The notes under the pieces: model-generated
What the model saw: only the letters and a program-made list of their open reading frames with translations
What the model was told of the DNA's origin: nothing
Database searches by the model: none
Made by a program: the position numbers and the translations under genes
Shown: in pieces, positions 36,232-46,218 of the stretch
How the letters are laid out: every line of letters begins with the position of its first letter
Position numbering within the stretch: the stretch's first letter is position 1
Origin: Pseudomonas pergaminensis
GTDB taxonomy: Bacteria > Pseudomonadota > Gammaproteobacteria > Pseudomonadales > Pseudomonadaceae
Assembly (NCBI RefSeq): GCF_024112395.2
Contig: NZ_CP078013.2
Span: forward strand, 4,340,001 to 4,404,000
Reading direction: 5' to 3'
DNA length: 64,000 nucleotides

Positions 36232-37569
36232 TCAGCTCGCGGTGGCGAGCAACAGGTCCTGCACCGAACGCCCTTTGTCGCGCCCACGGTCCAGCGCATA
36301 CAACGACGCCGCAATCTCATCCGCGCGAATCGGCAGCACCGACAGCAAGGTATCGCTCAAGCCATGGCTGGCCTGGCTGAAGCCCTGGATATAGATGCCG
36401 GCATTGCAACGTTCGTCAGTGACGATGCGGTAGTCACGCGCCACGTCGAAGTCGCCCAGGTAGGCTTCCAGCGGCGCCAGCAGCGCGCGGTGTGTCTGGC
36501 GCTCGTAGCCAGTGGCCAGGATCACCGCGTCGTAATGGTTGACGCTGGTGTCGCCGTTGGCGTTGTTGCGCAGCACCAGCTCGATGCCCAACGGGCCTGG
36601 GGTGGCCTTTTCCACCACGGTCATGGTGCGGAAGGCCTGGCGGGCGATGCCGGAGACTTTCTGGCGGTAGAAGATGCCGTAGATACGTTCGATCAGGTCC
36701 AGGTCCACCACCGAATAGTTAGTGTTCTGGTACTCGGCCACCAGGCGCTCGCGCTCGGCGCCCTCTTGCTGGAACACCAGGTCGGTGAAGGCCGGCGAGA
36801 ACACTTCGTTGACGAACGGGCTGTCATCCGCCGGCTTGAGCGCCGACCCACGCAGAATCATGTCGACCTGCACCGACGGGAAGCTGTCGTTCAGGTCGAT
36901 GAAGGCTTCCGCCGCGCTCTGGCCACCGCCGATGATGGCGATGCGCATGGCCTTGCCGTCGACACACGGCTGCGTCGCCATGCGTTCCAGGTATTGAGAA
37001 TGGTGGAACACCCGGCTGTCACCTTTAAGTGCCTTGAACGCTTCGGGAATGCGCGGCGTGCCACCGGCGCTGACCACCACCGAACGGGTGGTGCGCACAT
37101 GCTGCTCGCCCAGGGCATCACGGGAGATCACACGCAGGGCTTCGACCTGCTGCTGGTGCAGGATCGGCTCGATGGCCAACACTTCCTCGCCATAGCGCGC
37201 CTGGGCCTGGAACTGCCCGGCGACCCAGCGCAGGTAGTCGTTGTACTCCATGCGGCACGGGTAGAAGGTGCCCAGGTTGATGAAGTCCACCAAGCGGTCG
37301 TGGGCTTTCAGATAATTGACGAAGGAGTACGGGCTGGTGGGGTTGCGCAGGGTCACCAGGTCCTTGAGGAACGAGATCTGCAGTTCGCTCTGGGTCACCA
37401 GGGTATTGCCGTGCCAGCGGTAGTCGGCTTGTTTGTCCAGGAACAGCACGTCCAGTTTGCCCTGGGCCTTTTCGCGCTCCTGCAGGGCGATGGCCAGCGC
37501 CAGGTTCGAAGGGCCGAAACCGATACCGATCAGGTCGTGAACCGCGGGCGAAGCAATTGCCTGTGTCAT
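36232..37569 (-). CDS. pvdA: L-ornithine N5-monooxygenase PvdA
   Basis: PvdA hydroxylates ornithine for the hydroxamate groups of pyoverdine. The 445-residue length is standard. The FAD site is GIGFGPSNLALAIALQ, the NADPH site is AIIGGGQSAAEAFIDL, and ATGYERQTHRALL is the late conserved motif. NTLVTQSELQISFLKDLVTLR is the substrate-side region seen in PvdA. A GAGGA ribosome site precedes the ATG. An exact PvdS box lies about 85 bp upstream, so it should be switched on by iron starvation. Confidence 0.95.
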   Translation of the reverse strand: MTQAIASPAVHDLIGIGFGPSNLALAIALQEREKAQGKLDVLFLDKQADYRWHGNTLVTQSELQISFLKDLVTLRNPTSPYSFVNYLKAHDRLVDFINLGTFYPCRMEYNDYLRWVAGQFQAQARYGEEVLAIEPILHQQQVEALRVISRDALGEQHVRTTRSVVVSAGGTPRIPEAFKALKGDSRVFHHSQYLERMATQPCVDGKAMRIAIIGGGQSAAEAFIDLNDSFPSVQVDMILRGSALKPADDSPFVNEVFSPAFTDLVFQQEGAERERLVAEYQNTNYSVVDLDLIERIYGIFYRQKVSGIARQAFRTMTVVEKATPGPLGIELVLRNNANGDTSVNHYDAVILATGYERQTHRALLAPLEAYLGDFDVARDYRIVTDERCNAGIYIQGFSQASHGLSDTLLSVLPIRADEIAASLYALDRGRDKGRSVQDLLLATAS

Positions 37570-37653
37570 TCCAGTGTCCTCTGGATAAGCCCCTTGGCGG
37601 TGGGGCGGGAATACCTTTCAAGGCCTGAACAACAGGCCGTGTGTTGATAGGAA

Positions 37654-37677
37654 ACGAGGACAGTGAAATAAAATTTA
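37654..37677 (-). promoter_or_regulatory. PvdS iron-starvation box for pvdA
   Basis: On the minus strand TAAAT (37677-37673) is followed by exactly 16 bases and CGT (37656-37654). This is the known TAAAT-N16-CGT promoter of the PvdS sigma factor. It points at pvdA. Confidence 0.85.
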
Positions 37678-37689
37678 ACTGATCAGTGA

Positions 37690-38172
37690 TCAGTGCGCTT
37701 CCCACTCGCGCATCCGCACCCGGCAGTGCTTCATGGCGTTGACGATATGTTTTTCCACCAGGGCGCGGGAAATGCACAGGCGCTCGGCGATCTGCAGGTG
37801 GGTGAGGCCGTCGAGCTTGCGCAGCAGGAAGCTGTCGCGACAGGCCGGCGGCAGCTCGGCCAGGGCGCGTTCGAGCAGTTCCAGGCGTTGGGCGTGGTCG
37901 TGGTTGGTGTGGGGCGAACTGCTGGCGAAGCGTTCTTCGGCATCCAGCACGTCCAGGGGTTCAACCTGGCGCAAGGCATTGCGCCGGTGGCCGTCGATCA
38001 CCAGGTTGAGTGCGGTACGGTACAAAAAGGCGCGGGGTTGTTCGATGGGGGTGTCGCTGGAACGTTCCAGCACCCGGACATACGCGTCATGCACCACATC
38101 CTCGGCCACCTGACGGTTGCCCAGCTTGGCGTTGAGGAAACACACCAGCTCGCGATAGTAGTTTTCCAACAT
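37690..38172 (-). CDS. fpvI: ECF sigma factor, FpvI-like
   Basis: This 160-residue ECF sigma factor begins MLENYYRELVCFLNAKLGN, like FpvI of P. aeruginosa, and has the same length. Region 2 is seen as AEDVVHDAYVRVLERS and RAFLYRTALNLVIDGHRR, and region 4 as LPPACRDSFLLRKLDGLTHLQIAERLCISRALVEKHI. FpvI drives the ferripyoverdine receptor gene fpvA when freed from FpvR. Neither fpvA nor fpvR is in this window. PvdS is less likely, as it has a different N-terminus and is longer. Confidence 0.82.
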   Translation of the reverse strand: MLENYYRELVCFLNAKLGNRQVAEDVVHDAYVRVLERSSDTPIEQPRAFLYRTALNLVIDGHRRNALRQVEPLDVLDAEERFASSSPHTNHDHAQRLELLERALAELPPACRDSFLLRKLDGLTHLQIAERLCISRALVEKHIVNAMKHCRVRMREWEAH

Positions 38173-38257
38173 GACTCCCGGCCGCCGGGTAGCGGCATTA
38201 GGTCCCTGGGTGCAAAAAAGACAGCGTTAAGGTGATGGCAGTTTGAGTGCGTGCAAT

Positions 38258-38272
38258 TTATAGTAATTCTCA
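38258..38272 (-). promoter_or_regulatory. Fur box candidate for fpvI
   Basis: On the minus strand TGAGAATTACTATAA matches the 7-1-7 Fur pattern TGATAATnATTATCA at 12 of 14 positions. It lies about 86 bp upstream of the fpvI start. Confidence 0.6.
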
Positions 38273-38347
38273 TCTACTTTTAAAGCAGACTTGCATCAAC
38301 GGACGAATTTTTTCTTCAAGGGAGCTGTAACTGCTTATGTAACCGCC

Positions 38348-38371
38348 TAAATCCCCGCGCAATTCTCTCGT
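38348..38371 (+). promoter_or_regulatory. PvdS iron-starvation box for pvdRT-opmQ
   Basis: TAAAT (38348-38352), 16 bases, then CGT (38369-38371) is an exact TAAAT-N16-CGT box. It lies 57 bp before the pvdR start codon. Confidence 0.85.
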
Positions 38372-38428
38372 TTACTTGTCAGCTCTCCCGCAACTGCGGT
38401 CCGAACTTTCCTGGCTGGAAACCCAAGC

Positions 38429-39598
38429 ATGAAACGCCCTCGACCTGCCCGACGCGCCTTGCTCGTTATCGCGTGCCTGATCCCCCTGATTGCCGTCGCG
38501 GCCTGGCAGGTGCTGCCGCCGGGGCGTGACACCCTCACCACCGTCACCGTCACCCGCGGCAATATCGAGAACAGCGTGACCGCCCTGGGCACATTACAGC
38601 CGCGTCGCTACGTGGACGTGGGCGCCCAGGCGTCGGGGCAGATCCGCAAGATCCACGTCGAGGCGGGCGACCAGGTCCAGGAAGGCCAGTTGTTGGTGGA
38701 AATCGACCCGTCCACGCAAAAAGCCAAGCTCGACGCCAGCCGCTACGCCATCGAAAACCTCAAGGCCCAGTTGCAGGAACAAAAGGCCCAGCACGAACTG
38801 GCGCGCCAGAAGTACCAGCGCCAGCAGCGCCTGGCGGCCGGCAACGCCACCCGCGAAGAAGATGTGCAAACCGCCAAGGCCGAACTGAGCGCCACCCAGG
38901 CCCGGGTCGACATGTTCCAGGCGCAGATCCAGCAAGCCCAGGCCAGCCTGCGCAGCGATGAGGCCGAGTTGGGCTACACGCGTATCTACGCGCCAATGAC
39001 CGGCACTGTGGTCGCGGTGGACGCGCGGGTCGGCCAGACCCTCAATGCCCAGCAGCAGACCCCACTGATCTTGCGGATCGCCAAATTGTCACCGATGACC
39101 GTGTGGGCGGAAGTCTCGGAAGCCGATATCGGCCACGTCAAACCGGGCATGACCGCCTATTTCACCACCCTGAGCGGCGGCAACCGACGCTGGACCAGCA
39201 CCGTGCGGCAGATCCTGCCGATCCCGCCCAAGCCATTGAATGAAACCCAGGGCAGCGGTAGCCCCAACAGTTCGAATAAAAGCGGCAGCGGCCGCGTGGT
39301 GCTGTACACCGTGTTGCTGGATGTGGACAACAGCGACAACGCGTTGATGGCCGAAATGACTACCCAGGTGTTTTTCGTCGCCAGCCAGGCCAAGGACACG
39401 CTGACGGCACCGGTCGCTGCGCTGCAGGGAACCTCGGACGCCAGCCAGCAGATCGCCCAGGTCGTGGGCAAGAACGGCCGTATCGAGCAGCGCCAAGTGC
39501 AGGTCGGCATCAGCGACCGCCTGCGCGTGCAGGTGCTCGCCGGCCTGAACGAAGGTGATCAACTGCTGATCGGCCCGGCCGACGGCAACGGGGGTTGA
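38429..39598 (+). CDS. pvdR: Pyoverdine efflux adaptor PvdR (MacA-like)
   Basis: This 389-residue periplasmic adaptor has one N-terminal membrane helix ([17 protein letters not shown]), a barrel-sandwich domain ([28 protein letters not shown]), a helical hairpin (about residues 95-175) and beta-barrel parts ([20 protein letters not shown]). It partners the MacB-like pump that follows. PvdRT-OpmQ exports recycled and new pyoverdine. The upstream PvdS box supports this over a general MacA. Confidence 0.9.
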   Translation: MKRPRPARRALLVIACLIPLIAVAAWQVLPPGRDTLTTVTVTRGNIENSVTALGTLQPRRYVDVGAQASGQIRKIHVEAGDQVQEGQLLVEIDPSTQKAKLDASRYAIENLKAQLQEQKAQHELARQKYQRQQRLAAGNATREEDVQTAKAELSATQARVDMFQAQIQQAQASLRSDEAELGYTRIYAPMTGTVVAVDARVGQTLNAQQQTPLILRIAKLSPMTVWAEVSEADIGHVKPGMTAYFTTLSGGNRRWTSTVRQILPIPPKPLNETQGSGSPNSSNKSGSGRVVLYTVLLDVDNSDNALMAEMTTQVFFVASQAKDTLTAPVAALQGTSDASQQIAQVVGKNGRIEQRQVQVGISDRLRVQVLAGLNEGDQLLIGPADGNGG

Positions 39599-39599
39599 G

Positions 39600-41570
39600 G
39601 TGACCACGCCCCTGATCGAACTCAAGAACATCCGCAAGTCCTACGGCGGCGGCGACAGCCCGCAGGTCGACGTATTGCGCGGCATCGACCTGGCCATCCA
39701 TGCCGGGGAATTCGTCGCCATCGTCGGCGCTTCCGGCTCCGGCAAGTCCACGCTGATGAATATCCTCGGCTGCCTCGACCGTCCAAGCGTCGGCGACTAC
39801 CTCTTCGCCGGCGAGAACGTCGCGCACTTGGACAGTGACGAACTGGCCTGGCTGCGCCGCGAAGCCTTTGGCTTTGTGTTCCAGGGCTACCACTTGATTC
39901 CCTCGGGCTCGGCCCAGGAAAACGTCGAGATGCCGGCGATCTATGCCGGTATCAGCGCCACCGAGCGCCATGCCCGCGCCAACGCCCTGCTCACGCGCCT
40001 GGGCCTGGCCGAGCGCACCGGCAACCGTCCGCATCAGCTTTCCGGTGGCCAACAGCAACGGGTGTCCATCGCCCGCGCGTTGATGAACGGCGGGCATATC
40101 ATCCTTGCCGACGAACCCACGGGCGCCCTCGACAGCCACAGCGGCGCCGAGGTCATGACCCTGCTGGACGAGCTGGCCAGCCAGGGCCACGTGGTGATCC
40201 TGATCACCCACGACCGCGAAGTCGCGGCGCGGGCCAACCGCATCATCGAGATTCGCGACGGCTTGATCATCAGTGACTCGGCCGATGACAGCGACGCCGT
40301 CCCCGTCGCCACGACCGGCGCCCTGCAAGCCGTGGACCTGCGCCAGCGCCTGGCCGACGGCGCCGAGCACAATGGCGCCTGGAAAGCCGAACTGGTGGAC
40401 GCGGTGCAAGCCGCCTGGCGAGTGATGTGGATCAACCGTTTCCGTACCGCGCTGACGCTGCTGGGCATCATTATCGGCGTGGCATCGGTGGTGGTGATGC
40501 TGGCGGTGGGCGAAGGCAGCAAGCGCCAGGTCATGGCGCAGATGGGTGCGTTCGGCTCCAACATTCTCTACCTCAGTGGGTCGTCGCCCAACCCGCGCAC
40601 GCCCATGGGGATCGTGACCCTCAACGATGTCCATGCGCTGGCGGCTTTGCCCCAGGTGCAGCGCATCATGCCGGTCAATGGCAGCGAGGCCGGGGTGCGT
40701 TTCGGCAACGTTGACTACATGGCCTATGTGGGCGGCAACGACACCAACTTCCCGGCGATTTTCAATTGGCCGGTGGTCGAGGGCAATTACTTCACCGCAG
40801 CCGATGAGCGCGCAGCCGCCACCGTCGCGGTGATCGGTCATCGCGTGCGTGAGAAGCTGTTCAAGGGTGAGGTCGACCCTATCGGCCAGTACATCCTGAT
40901 TGAAAACGTGCCGTTCCAGGTGATCGGCGTACTCGCGGAAAAAGGCGCCAGCTCCGGCAACAAGGACAGTGACGACCGTATTGCCATCCCCTACACCGCC
41001 GCCAGCGTGCGCCTGTTCGGCAACTACAACCCCGAATATGTGGTGATCGCCGCAGCCGACGCGCGCAAGGTGCACGAGGCCGAGGTGGCCATCGACCAGT
41101 TGATGCAAAAGCTGCACAACGGCAAGCGTGATTACGAGTTGACCAACAACGCCGCGATGATCCAGGCCGAGGCCCGCACGCAGAATACGCTGTCGCTGAT
41201 GCTGGGTTCGATTGCCGCGATTTCCCTGCTGGTGGGCGGCATCGGGGTGATGAACATCATGTTGATGACCGTGCGCGAGCGTACCCGTGAAATCGGCATT
41301 CGCATGGCGACCGGTGCACGCCAGCGCGACATCCTGCGCCAGTTCCTCACCGAGGCGGTGATGCTCTCGGTGGTCGGTGGCCTGTGCGGTATCGCCCTGG
41401 CCGTGCTGGTGGGCGGCGTGCTGGTGCTGGCCGAGGTGGCGGTGCAGTTTTCCCTGGTGGCCGTGCTGGGCGCATTTGGTTGCGCCCTGGTCACCGGCGT
41501 CGTATTCGGCTTTATGCCGGCCCGTAAAGCTGCCCGGCTCGATCCGGTTAAGGCGTTGACCAGTGAATAA
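39600..41570 (+). CDS. pvdT: Pyoverdine efflux ABC transporter PvdT (MacB-like)
   Basis: This 656-residue fused protein has an N-terminal ATPase domain (Walker [10 protein letters not shown], signature [15 protein letters not shown], Walker B DEPTGALD, switch [11 protein letters not shown]). After a linker come a membrane helix, a periplasmic domain (about 300-520) and three C-terminal helices with [20 protein letters not shown], all typical of MacB. The start is GTG 39600, 1 bp after the pvdR stop. It powers pyoverdine export with PvdR and OpmQ. Confidence 0.92.
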   Translation: MTTPLIELKNIRKSYGGGDSPQVDVLRGIDLAIHAGEFVAIVGASGSGKSTLMNILGCLDRPSVGDYLFAGENVAHLDSDELAWLRREAFGFVFQGYHLIPSGSAQENVEMPAIYAGISATERHARANALLTRLGLAERTGNRPHQLSGGQQQRVSIARALMNGGHIILADEPTGALDSHSGAEVMTLLDELASQGHVVILITHDREVAARANRIIEIRDGLIISDSADDSDAVPVATTGALQAVDLRQRLADGAEHNGAWKAELVDAVQAAWRVMWINRFRTALTLLGIIIGVASVVVMLAVGEGSKRQVMAQMGAFGSNILYLSGSSPNPRTPMGIVTLNDVHALAALPQVQRIMPVNGSEAGVRFGNVDYMAYVGGNDTNFPAIFNWPVVEGNYFTAADERAAATVAVIGHRVREKLFKGEVDPIGQYILIENVPFQVIGVLAEKGASSGNKDSDDRIAIPYTAASVRLFGNYNPEYVVIAAADARKVHEAEVAIDQLMQKLHNGKRDYELTNNAAMIQAEARTQNTLSLMLGSIAAISLLVGGIGVMNIMLMTVRERTREIGIRMATGARQRDILRQFLTEAVMLSVVGGLCGIALAVLVGGVLVLAEVAVQFSLVAVLGAFGCALVTGVVFGFMPARKAARLDPVKALTSE

Positions 41571-42981
41571 ACGATCCCTGTGCGTGTCCGGCCTGTGCGT
41601 GTTCCTCAGTGCCTGCGCCGGCAACCCTGCCGCCCTCGACAGCGGCATCGCCCCGCCCGCCGCCTGGCAGTACGCCGAGCGTGACGCGGCGCAAGCCACC
41701 AACCAGCAGTGGTGGACCCAATTCGGCAGCCCGCAGTTGAACCGCCTGGTCGACCAGGCCCGCCGCGACAGCTTCGACGTGGCCGCCGCTACGGCCCGTG
41801 TGCGCCAGGCCCAGGCCAGCGCGGTGATTGCCGGTGCACCGTTGTTGCCGGAAGTGAAGTTCAACCTCGCCACCAGCCATCAGAAATTGCTGCGCGGCAA
41901 AGGTGGGCCGGACCTTGACGCATCACAAAGCGATGACGCCGTCGATAACTTTGGTGCCAACCTCACCGCCAGTTACGAAGTGGACTTCTGGGGTGGCCGC
42001 GCGGCCGCCCGTGACAGCGCCCTGCAGAGCCTGCGCGCCAGCGAGTTTGACCAAGCCACGGTGGAATTGACCTTGCTCAGCAGCGTGGCGGACCGCTATG
42101 CCCAGACCCTCGCCGCCCACCAGCGCGAGCAGATCGCCGCGCTGAACCTGGCCAATGCACGCAACGTGCTCGACCTGGTACAAACCCGCTACGACGCCGG
42201 CTCCGCCACCGCCCTGGAACTGGCCCAGCAAAAAAGCCTGGTGGCCAGCCAGCAGCGCCAGTTACCGCTGATCCAGCAACTGGCCGAAGAATCTCGCATC
42301 ACCCTCGCCGCCCTGCTCGGCCAGCCGGTGCAGGCGCTGAACCTGGGGGCAGAACCGTTCCAGGCACTCACCTGGCCGGACATCGGCGTTGGCATGCCCA
42401 GCCAATTGCTCAGCCGCCGGCCCGATATCGCCAAGGCCGAGGCTCAGTTGGCAGCGGCCCAGGCCGACGTCACCGTGGCGCGCGCGGCGATGCTGCCCGC
42501 CGTCACCCTCGGCGCGACCCTGGGTTCGGATGCCTACAAAGCCATGGATGTGCTGCGCAGCCCCTACTACACGCTGACCGCCGGCCTGGTGGGTCCGATC
42601 TTCAACAACGGTCGTTTAAGCGCTGAACGCGACAAGGCCCGCGCCCGCCAGGATGAACTGCTGCAAACCTATCGTGGCGCGATCATCAACGGCTTTGCCG
42701 ATGTGGAAAAAGCCCTCAGCAGCATCACTCGCCTCGACCAGCAACGCCAATGGCAAACGGAAGAACTGCAACAGGCGCAGAGTGCCTTTCAGATCGCCGA
42801 GAGCCGCTACCAGGCAGGCGCCGAAGACCTGCTCACGGTGCTGGAAACCCAGCGCACGCTGTATGCGGCGCAGGACGAGAACGTGCAACTGCGCCTGTCA
42901 CGCCTGCAAGCCAGCATCGCCTTGTACAAAGCGCTGGGGGGCGGTTGGCAAATACAGCGCTCTGATAAGCAAGGGTTCTGA
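41563..42981 (+). CDS. opmQ: Outer-membrane efflux lipoprotein OpmQ
   Basis: This 472-residue TolC-type channel of the NodT/OprM family has a lipoprotein signal (lipobox LSAC, Cys at about residue 18). Two copies of the outer-membrane-factor repeat are visible ([41 protein letters not shown]). The GTG start overlaps the pvdT stop by 8 bp, so all three genes are coupled. Confidence 0.92.
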   Translation: MNKRSLCVSGLCVFLSACAGNPAALDSGIAPPAAWQYAERDAAQATNQQWWTQFGSPQLNRLVDQARRDSFDVAAATARVRQAQASAVIAGAPLLPEVKFNLATSHQKLLRGKGGPDLDASQSDDAVDNFGANLTASYEVDFWGGRAAARDSALQSLRASEFDQATVELTLLSSVADRYAQTLAAHQREQIAALNLANARNVLDLVQTRYDAGSATALELAQQKSLVASQQRQLPLIQQLAEESRITLAALLGQPVQALNLGAEPFQALTWPDIGVGMPSQLLSRRPDIAKAEAQLAAAQADVTVARAAMLPAVTLGATLGSDAYKAMDVLRSPYYTLTAGLVGPIFNNGRLSAERDKARARQDELLQTYRGAIINGFADVEKALSSITRLDQQRQWQTEELQQAQSAFQIAESRYQAGAEDLLTVLETQRTLYAAQDENVQLRLSRLQASIALYKALGGGWQIQRSDKQGF

Positions 42982-43088
42982 TAAACAAAACTCCGATTTC
43001 GTACACAAGTCGTCTTTTCACCCTACATTCATCGAGCCAGGGTCCTTGGTAAAAAAGCCGCCACCACACGGCCGCCCAGGACCTCTCG

Positions 43089-43838
43089 ATGACTGTTGCA
43101 AGACACCTGCTGTGCGCCTGCCTCTGGCTGACCGCAGGCACTGCCGCTGCCCAGCCGCTGATTCCCCCCACCGCCATCGACTGGCTGCTGGACTGCCCTT
43201 TCCCCACCGCTGACCGCCTGGACCCCGAGGTGCTGGAACGCACCCAATGCGGCACTGTGTCCGTACCGCGCAACCATGCCGCGCCCCGGCAAGGCAACCT
43301 GCGCCTTTACTTGACCCGCGTCGGTGCCAGAGACCCATTGAACCGGCTAGGCGTGGTGTTTGCCCAGGCCGGCGACACCGCACGCAAGCACCAGGGCGGC
43401 ACCTTTGCCATCAGCCTGACCAGCCTCTGGGGCGCCCACGCCAACCCGGCCTATCGCACACTGGTCAACCGCTACGATGTCATCGAACTGAGCACCCGCG
43501 ACCTCAGCAACGAGACCGCCATCGAACAGGCGGTTCAAGACCTGGAGTTCGTCCGTAGCCAACTCGGCGATGCCCAAATGTTCTACCTGGGCCACGCCAC
43601 TGCCGCCCGCCTGGGTAACCATTACGCCGCGCAGTTTCCCGAACGGGTGGCGCGCATGGTGCTGGTCAACGGGCAACAGCCCGGGACGGCCGCTCCCCTG
43701 GTCGAACAGTTGCGCCTCAAAGAGCCGGTCAAACAGGACGCCAGCGCGTGTATCAACCGCTGGGTGGGCGACTTCCTGGTCTACGGCAAGCAACCGCCGC
43801 GATCCACGCGTTGCCTTGATTCCGCAAACGCGGAGTAG
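43089..43838 (+). CDS. Degenerate or truncated secreted alpha/beta hydrolase
   Basis: This 249-residue protein has a signal peptide ending GTAAAQPL. Its body resembles secreted alpha/beta hydrolases of the TAP-like group (CGTVSVPRNHAAP, LGVVFAQAGDTARKH, YDVIELSTRD, AAQFPERVARMVLVNG). The nucleophile elbow, normally G-x-S-x-G, reads G168-H-A170-T-A here, so the catalytic Ser is missing. It is also about half the length of the full family. It is therefore probably inactive or has taken on a binding role. A decaying gene is possible, but the frame is intact. Confidence 0.6.
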   Translation: MTVARHLLCACLWLTAGTAAAQPLIPPTAIDWLLDCPFPTADRLDPEVLERTQCGTVSVPRNHAAPRQGNLRLYLTRVGARDPLNRLGVVFAQAGDTARKHQGGTFAISLTSLWGAHANPAYRTLVNRYDVIELSTRDLSNETAIEQAVQDLEFVRSQLGDAQMFYLGHATAARLGNHYAAQFPERVARMVLVNGQQPGTAAPLVEQLRLKEPVKQDASACINRWVGDFLVYGKQPPRSTRCLDSANAE

Positions 43839-43913
43839 CAACCCGTTTGCGACCTGTTGCCATCGAAAACGACACCCGCCGTTGACGCTGCACCGCGATC
43901 GTTATTAAGTGCT

Positions 43914-43938
43914 ATTTATCCGCATTAATACGATAAAT
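43914..43938. promoter_or_regulatory. Inverted repeat before the GntR gene
   Basis: ATTTATC (43914-43920) and GATAAAT (43932-43938) are perfect inverted 7-mers, 11 bases apart, just upstream of the regulator start at 43946. This is a possible autoregulatory operator. Confidence 0.4.
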
Positions 43939-43945
43939 CGAACCC

Positions 43946-44716
43946 ATGCTAAGCCGCCCGCTGAGACGCAAACGCCAGAAGCTGTCCGATGTGATTGTCG
44001 AGTCGGTCAAGCGCTCCATCGTCACCGACGCCCTGAAGCCCGGCGACCGCCTGCCCACCGAACGTGAGCTGATGGAGAGTTTCCAGTGCTCCAAGGGCTC
44101 GGCCCGTGAGGCGCTCAAGGCCCTGGAAGTGGAAGGCCTGGTAAGCACGCGCACCGGCCCCAGCGGCGGCGCGTACCTGAACCAGGCGGGCACCGAGCCG
44201 GCCAGCCGCGCCTTGCGCAACTACCTGCACTTCCAGCACCTGGACGGCGAGCAGGTGTACCAATTGCGCAAAGTCATCGAAGTGGAGTTGGCCGTGTCGG
44301 TGTTGGGGCGCCTCAGCGAAGACGACTACCAGGCCCTGCAAGACAACGTGGACTTCTGCAGCGCCCCGGAAGACAGCGAGGCCGGCCAACGCGAGCAACG
44401 CCTGGCGGAACTGGAGTTCCATAACCTGCTGGCCAAGGCCTGCCCCAACCCGCTGCTGAGTTTCATGGCGCAATTTCTCAACGACCTGCTGCGCGACCTG
44501 GTGGTGCTGAAAAAAGCCTACAAGCCCAAGCGCAAGCAATTCGACGCGGCCAACCTGGATTATCACAAGCAGTTGCTGGCTGCCTTTCGCGCCGGGGATG
44601 AAAGCGCGGTGCGCAGCTTGATGCATGAGCACATGTGCGATGCCGAACACCACATGACCGCCCTTGAAGGCCAGGTCAGCCCGCATTTTCTACTGGAGTT
44701 CGATCACACCCACTGA
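43946..44716 (+). CDS. FadR-type GntR family regulator
   Basis: This 256-residue protein has an N-terminal winged helix (RLPTERELMESFQCSKGSAREALKALE, in pieces, residues about 32-58) and a C-terminal FCD ligand domain (LRKVIEVELAVSVLGRLSEDDY and later His-rich segments such as HMCDAEHHM, near metal-site positions). FCD regulators usually sense small organic acids. It precedes the Liv-type transporter and two amide hydrolases on the same strand, and probably controls them. Confidence 0.87.
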   Translation: MLSRPLRRKRQKLSDVIVESVKRSIVTDALKPGDRLPTERELMESFQCSKGSAREALKALEVEGLVSTRTGPSGGAYLNQAGTEPASRALRNYLHFQHLDGEQVYQLRKVIEVELAVSVLGRLSEDDYQALQDNVDFCSAPEDSEAGQREQRLAELEFHNLLAKACPNPLLSFMAQFLNDLLRDLVVLKKAYKPKRKQFDAANLDYHKQLLAAFRAGDESAVRSLMHEHMCDAEHHMTALEGQVSPHFLLEFDHTH

Positions 44717-44749
44717 CACACCACGGTACCTACTGTGGAAACCCGATCA

Positions 44750-44838
44750 ATGTGGGAGCTGGCTTGCCTGCGAATGCATCGACTCGGTTTGACAGAAACA
44801 CCGAGGCGCCTGCATCGCAGGCAATCCAGCTCCCACAC
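44750..44838. repeat. REP pair (inverted)
   Basis: Inverted pair of the GCTGG-CTTG-CCTGC class between the GntR gene and the substrate-binding gene. The right arm has one change (gcaatccagc). The rest of the 242-bp spacer is the likely promoter of the transport operon. Confidence 0.87.
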
Positions 44839-44958
44839 TCGATCCAGGTCCAACCGTTAGAGCGTTTGCCCCAACCAATAACAGGCCTGCCCACAGGCCC
44901 TTGCTCCACCGTATCGCCATTGCCACTCCTGCCAATAACTAAACCAGGGAGTCACCCC

Positions 44959-46161
44959 ATGCAGCGTCGTACGTTGTTGAAAGCCAGTCTCACCGCCGCC
45001 GCCGCCCTCAGCCTTCCGCTGAGCGTGCGTTCGGCATTCGCCGCCGAGCCCTTTACCTTTTACGGCCTCAAGTCCATGTCTGGCGCGTTTGCCAGCTATG
45101 GCAAATTTGCCGACATGGGTTCACGCCTGGCCGTGGAGCAACACCCCGAACTGCTCGGCCGCCCGCTGAACTACAAGGTCATCGACACCGAAGGCAACGC
45201 CGGCAAGGCCGTGCGCAAGGTGCAGGAAGCCATCCAGCAGGACGGCGCGCGGTTCTTCCAGGGCTGCACCTTGTCATCGTCGGCACTGGCGGTGGCCAAG
45301 GAAGTGGACAAGGTCGGTGGCGTATTCATGACCCCGGTAGGCGCCGATGAAGTTACCGGCAAGGACTGTAACCCTGCGACCTTCCGCTGGTCGGTGCCCA
45401 CCTATGGTGCCATCCGCGAGACCCTGGTGCCGCTGATCAAGCTGCTGCCGGACGCCAAGCGTTGGTACACCATCACCCCGCAATACGTGTTCGGCGAAGC
45501 GCTGCTCGAAGGCGCGAAGAATGTGCTCAAGGAAAACGGCCTAGAACACATCGGCAACAGCTACCACTCGTTGCAGGAACAGGAGTTCTCCGGCTACCTG
45601 ACCAACGCCATCGCCGCCAAGCCCGATGTGCTGGTGCTGCTCAACTTTGGCAGCCAGTCGTCCAACACCCTGCGCCAGGCGGTCAACTTCGGCATCAAGG
45701 AACGCATGAAGGTGCTGCTGGTGTGGTCCGCCGGCCTCGACCAGTTCCAGGAGCTGGGCAGCGATGTGCTGGAGGGCGTGTACCTCGGCGCGCAGTACTG
45801 GCACCAGGTCGACACCCCGCTCAACCGTGAACTGGTCAAGCTCACCCAGGCCAAATACGGCATCAACCCCACCTACCCGCTGGCCGCCGACTACATCAGC
45901 ACCAAGGTCATGCTCGACACCATCATCGCCACCGGCAGCTTTGACGGGCCGACCGTGGCCAAGGCCATGCAGGGCCTGAGCTTCGAAGGCCCCACCGGCA
46001 AGGAATCGATCCGCGCCGGCGACCACCAGGTGATCAAGGATTACTACCTGCTGATCGGCAAGGCCACGGCCGACATGGCCGACAAGGATGACCTGGCCAA
46101 GGTGCTCAGTGCCGGCCAGTCGTTCCCGCCAGTGGAAGCCACGGGCTGCACGCTCGGCTGA
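44959..46161 (+). CDS. Liv-type ABC transporter substrate-binding protein
   Basis: The start is ATG 44959; the open frame upstream runs through a REP element and is not coding. The 400 residues begin with an Arg-Arg signal peptide (MQRRTLLKASLTAAAALSLP) cleaved near SAFAAEP. The rest is a family-4/5 periplasmic binding fold (GLKSMSGAFASYGKFADMG, GGVFMTPVGADEVTG, TPQYVFGEALLEGAKNVL). Such proteins bind branched amino acids, amides or urea. Because hydrolases for ureide or amide bonds follow, the ligand is more likely an amide-type compound than leucine. Confidence 0.88.
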   Translation: MQRRTLLKASLTAAAALSLPLSVRSAFAAEPFTFYGLKSMSGAFASYGKFADMGSRLAVEQHPELLGRPLNYKVIDTEGNAGKAVRKVQEAIQQDGARFFQGCTLSSSALAVAKEVDKVGGVFMTPVGADEVTGKDCNPATFRWSVPTYGAIRETLVPLIKLLPDAKRWYTITPQYVFGEALLEGAKNVLKENGLEHIGNSYHSLQEQEFSGYLTNAIAAKPDVLVLLNFGSQSSNTLRQAVNFGIKERMKVLLVWSAGLDQFQELGSDVLEGVYLGAQYWHQVDTPLNRELVKLTQAKYGINPTYPLAADYISTKVMLDTIIATGSFDGPTVAKAMQGLSFEGPTGKESIRAGDHQVIKDYYLLIGKATADMADKDDLAKVLSAGQSFPPVEATGCTLG

Positions 46162-46218
46162 TCCCCTGAATTTTGTAGCGCAGGGCCGCGCGAGCGGCGT
46201 CCTGCCGAGGGTTCCTGC

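Noticed and set aside
39510..41873. A 787-codon minus-strand frame opposite pvdT
   Set aside because: Antisense shadow of a complete MacB-type gene; the translation is rich in His and Gly and shows no family.
44752..44958. Longer start for the Liv-type binding protein
   Set aside because: The extension runs through a REP pair and would bury the clear signal peptide at 44959.
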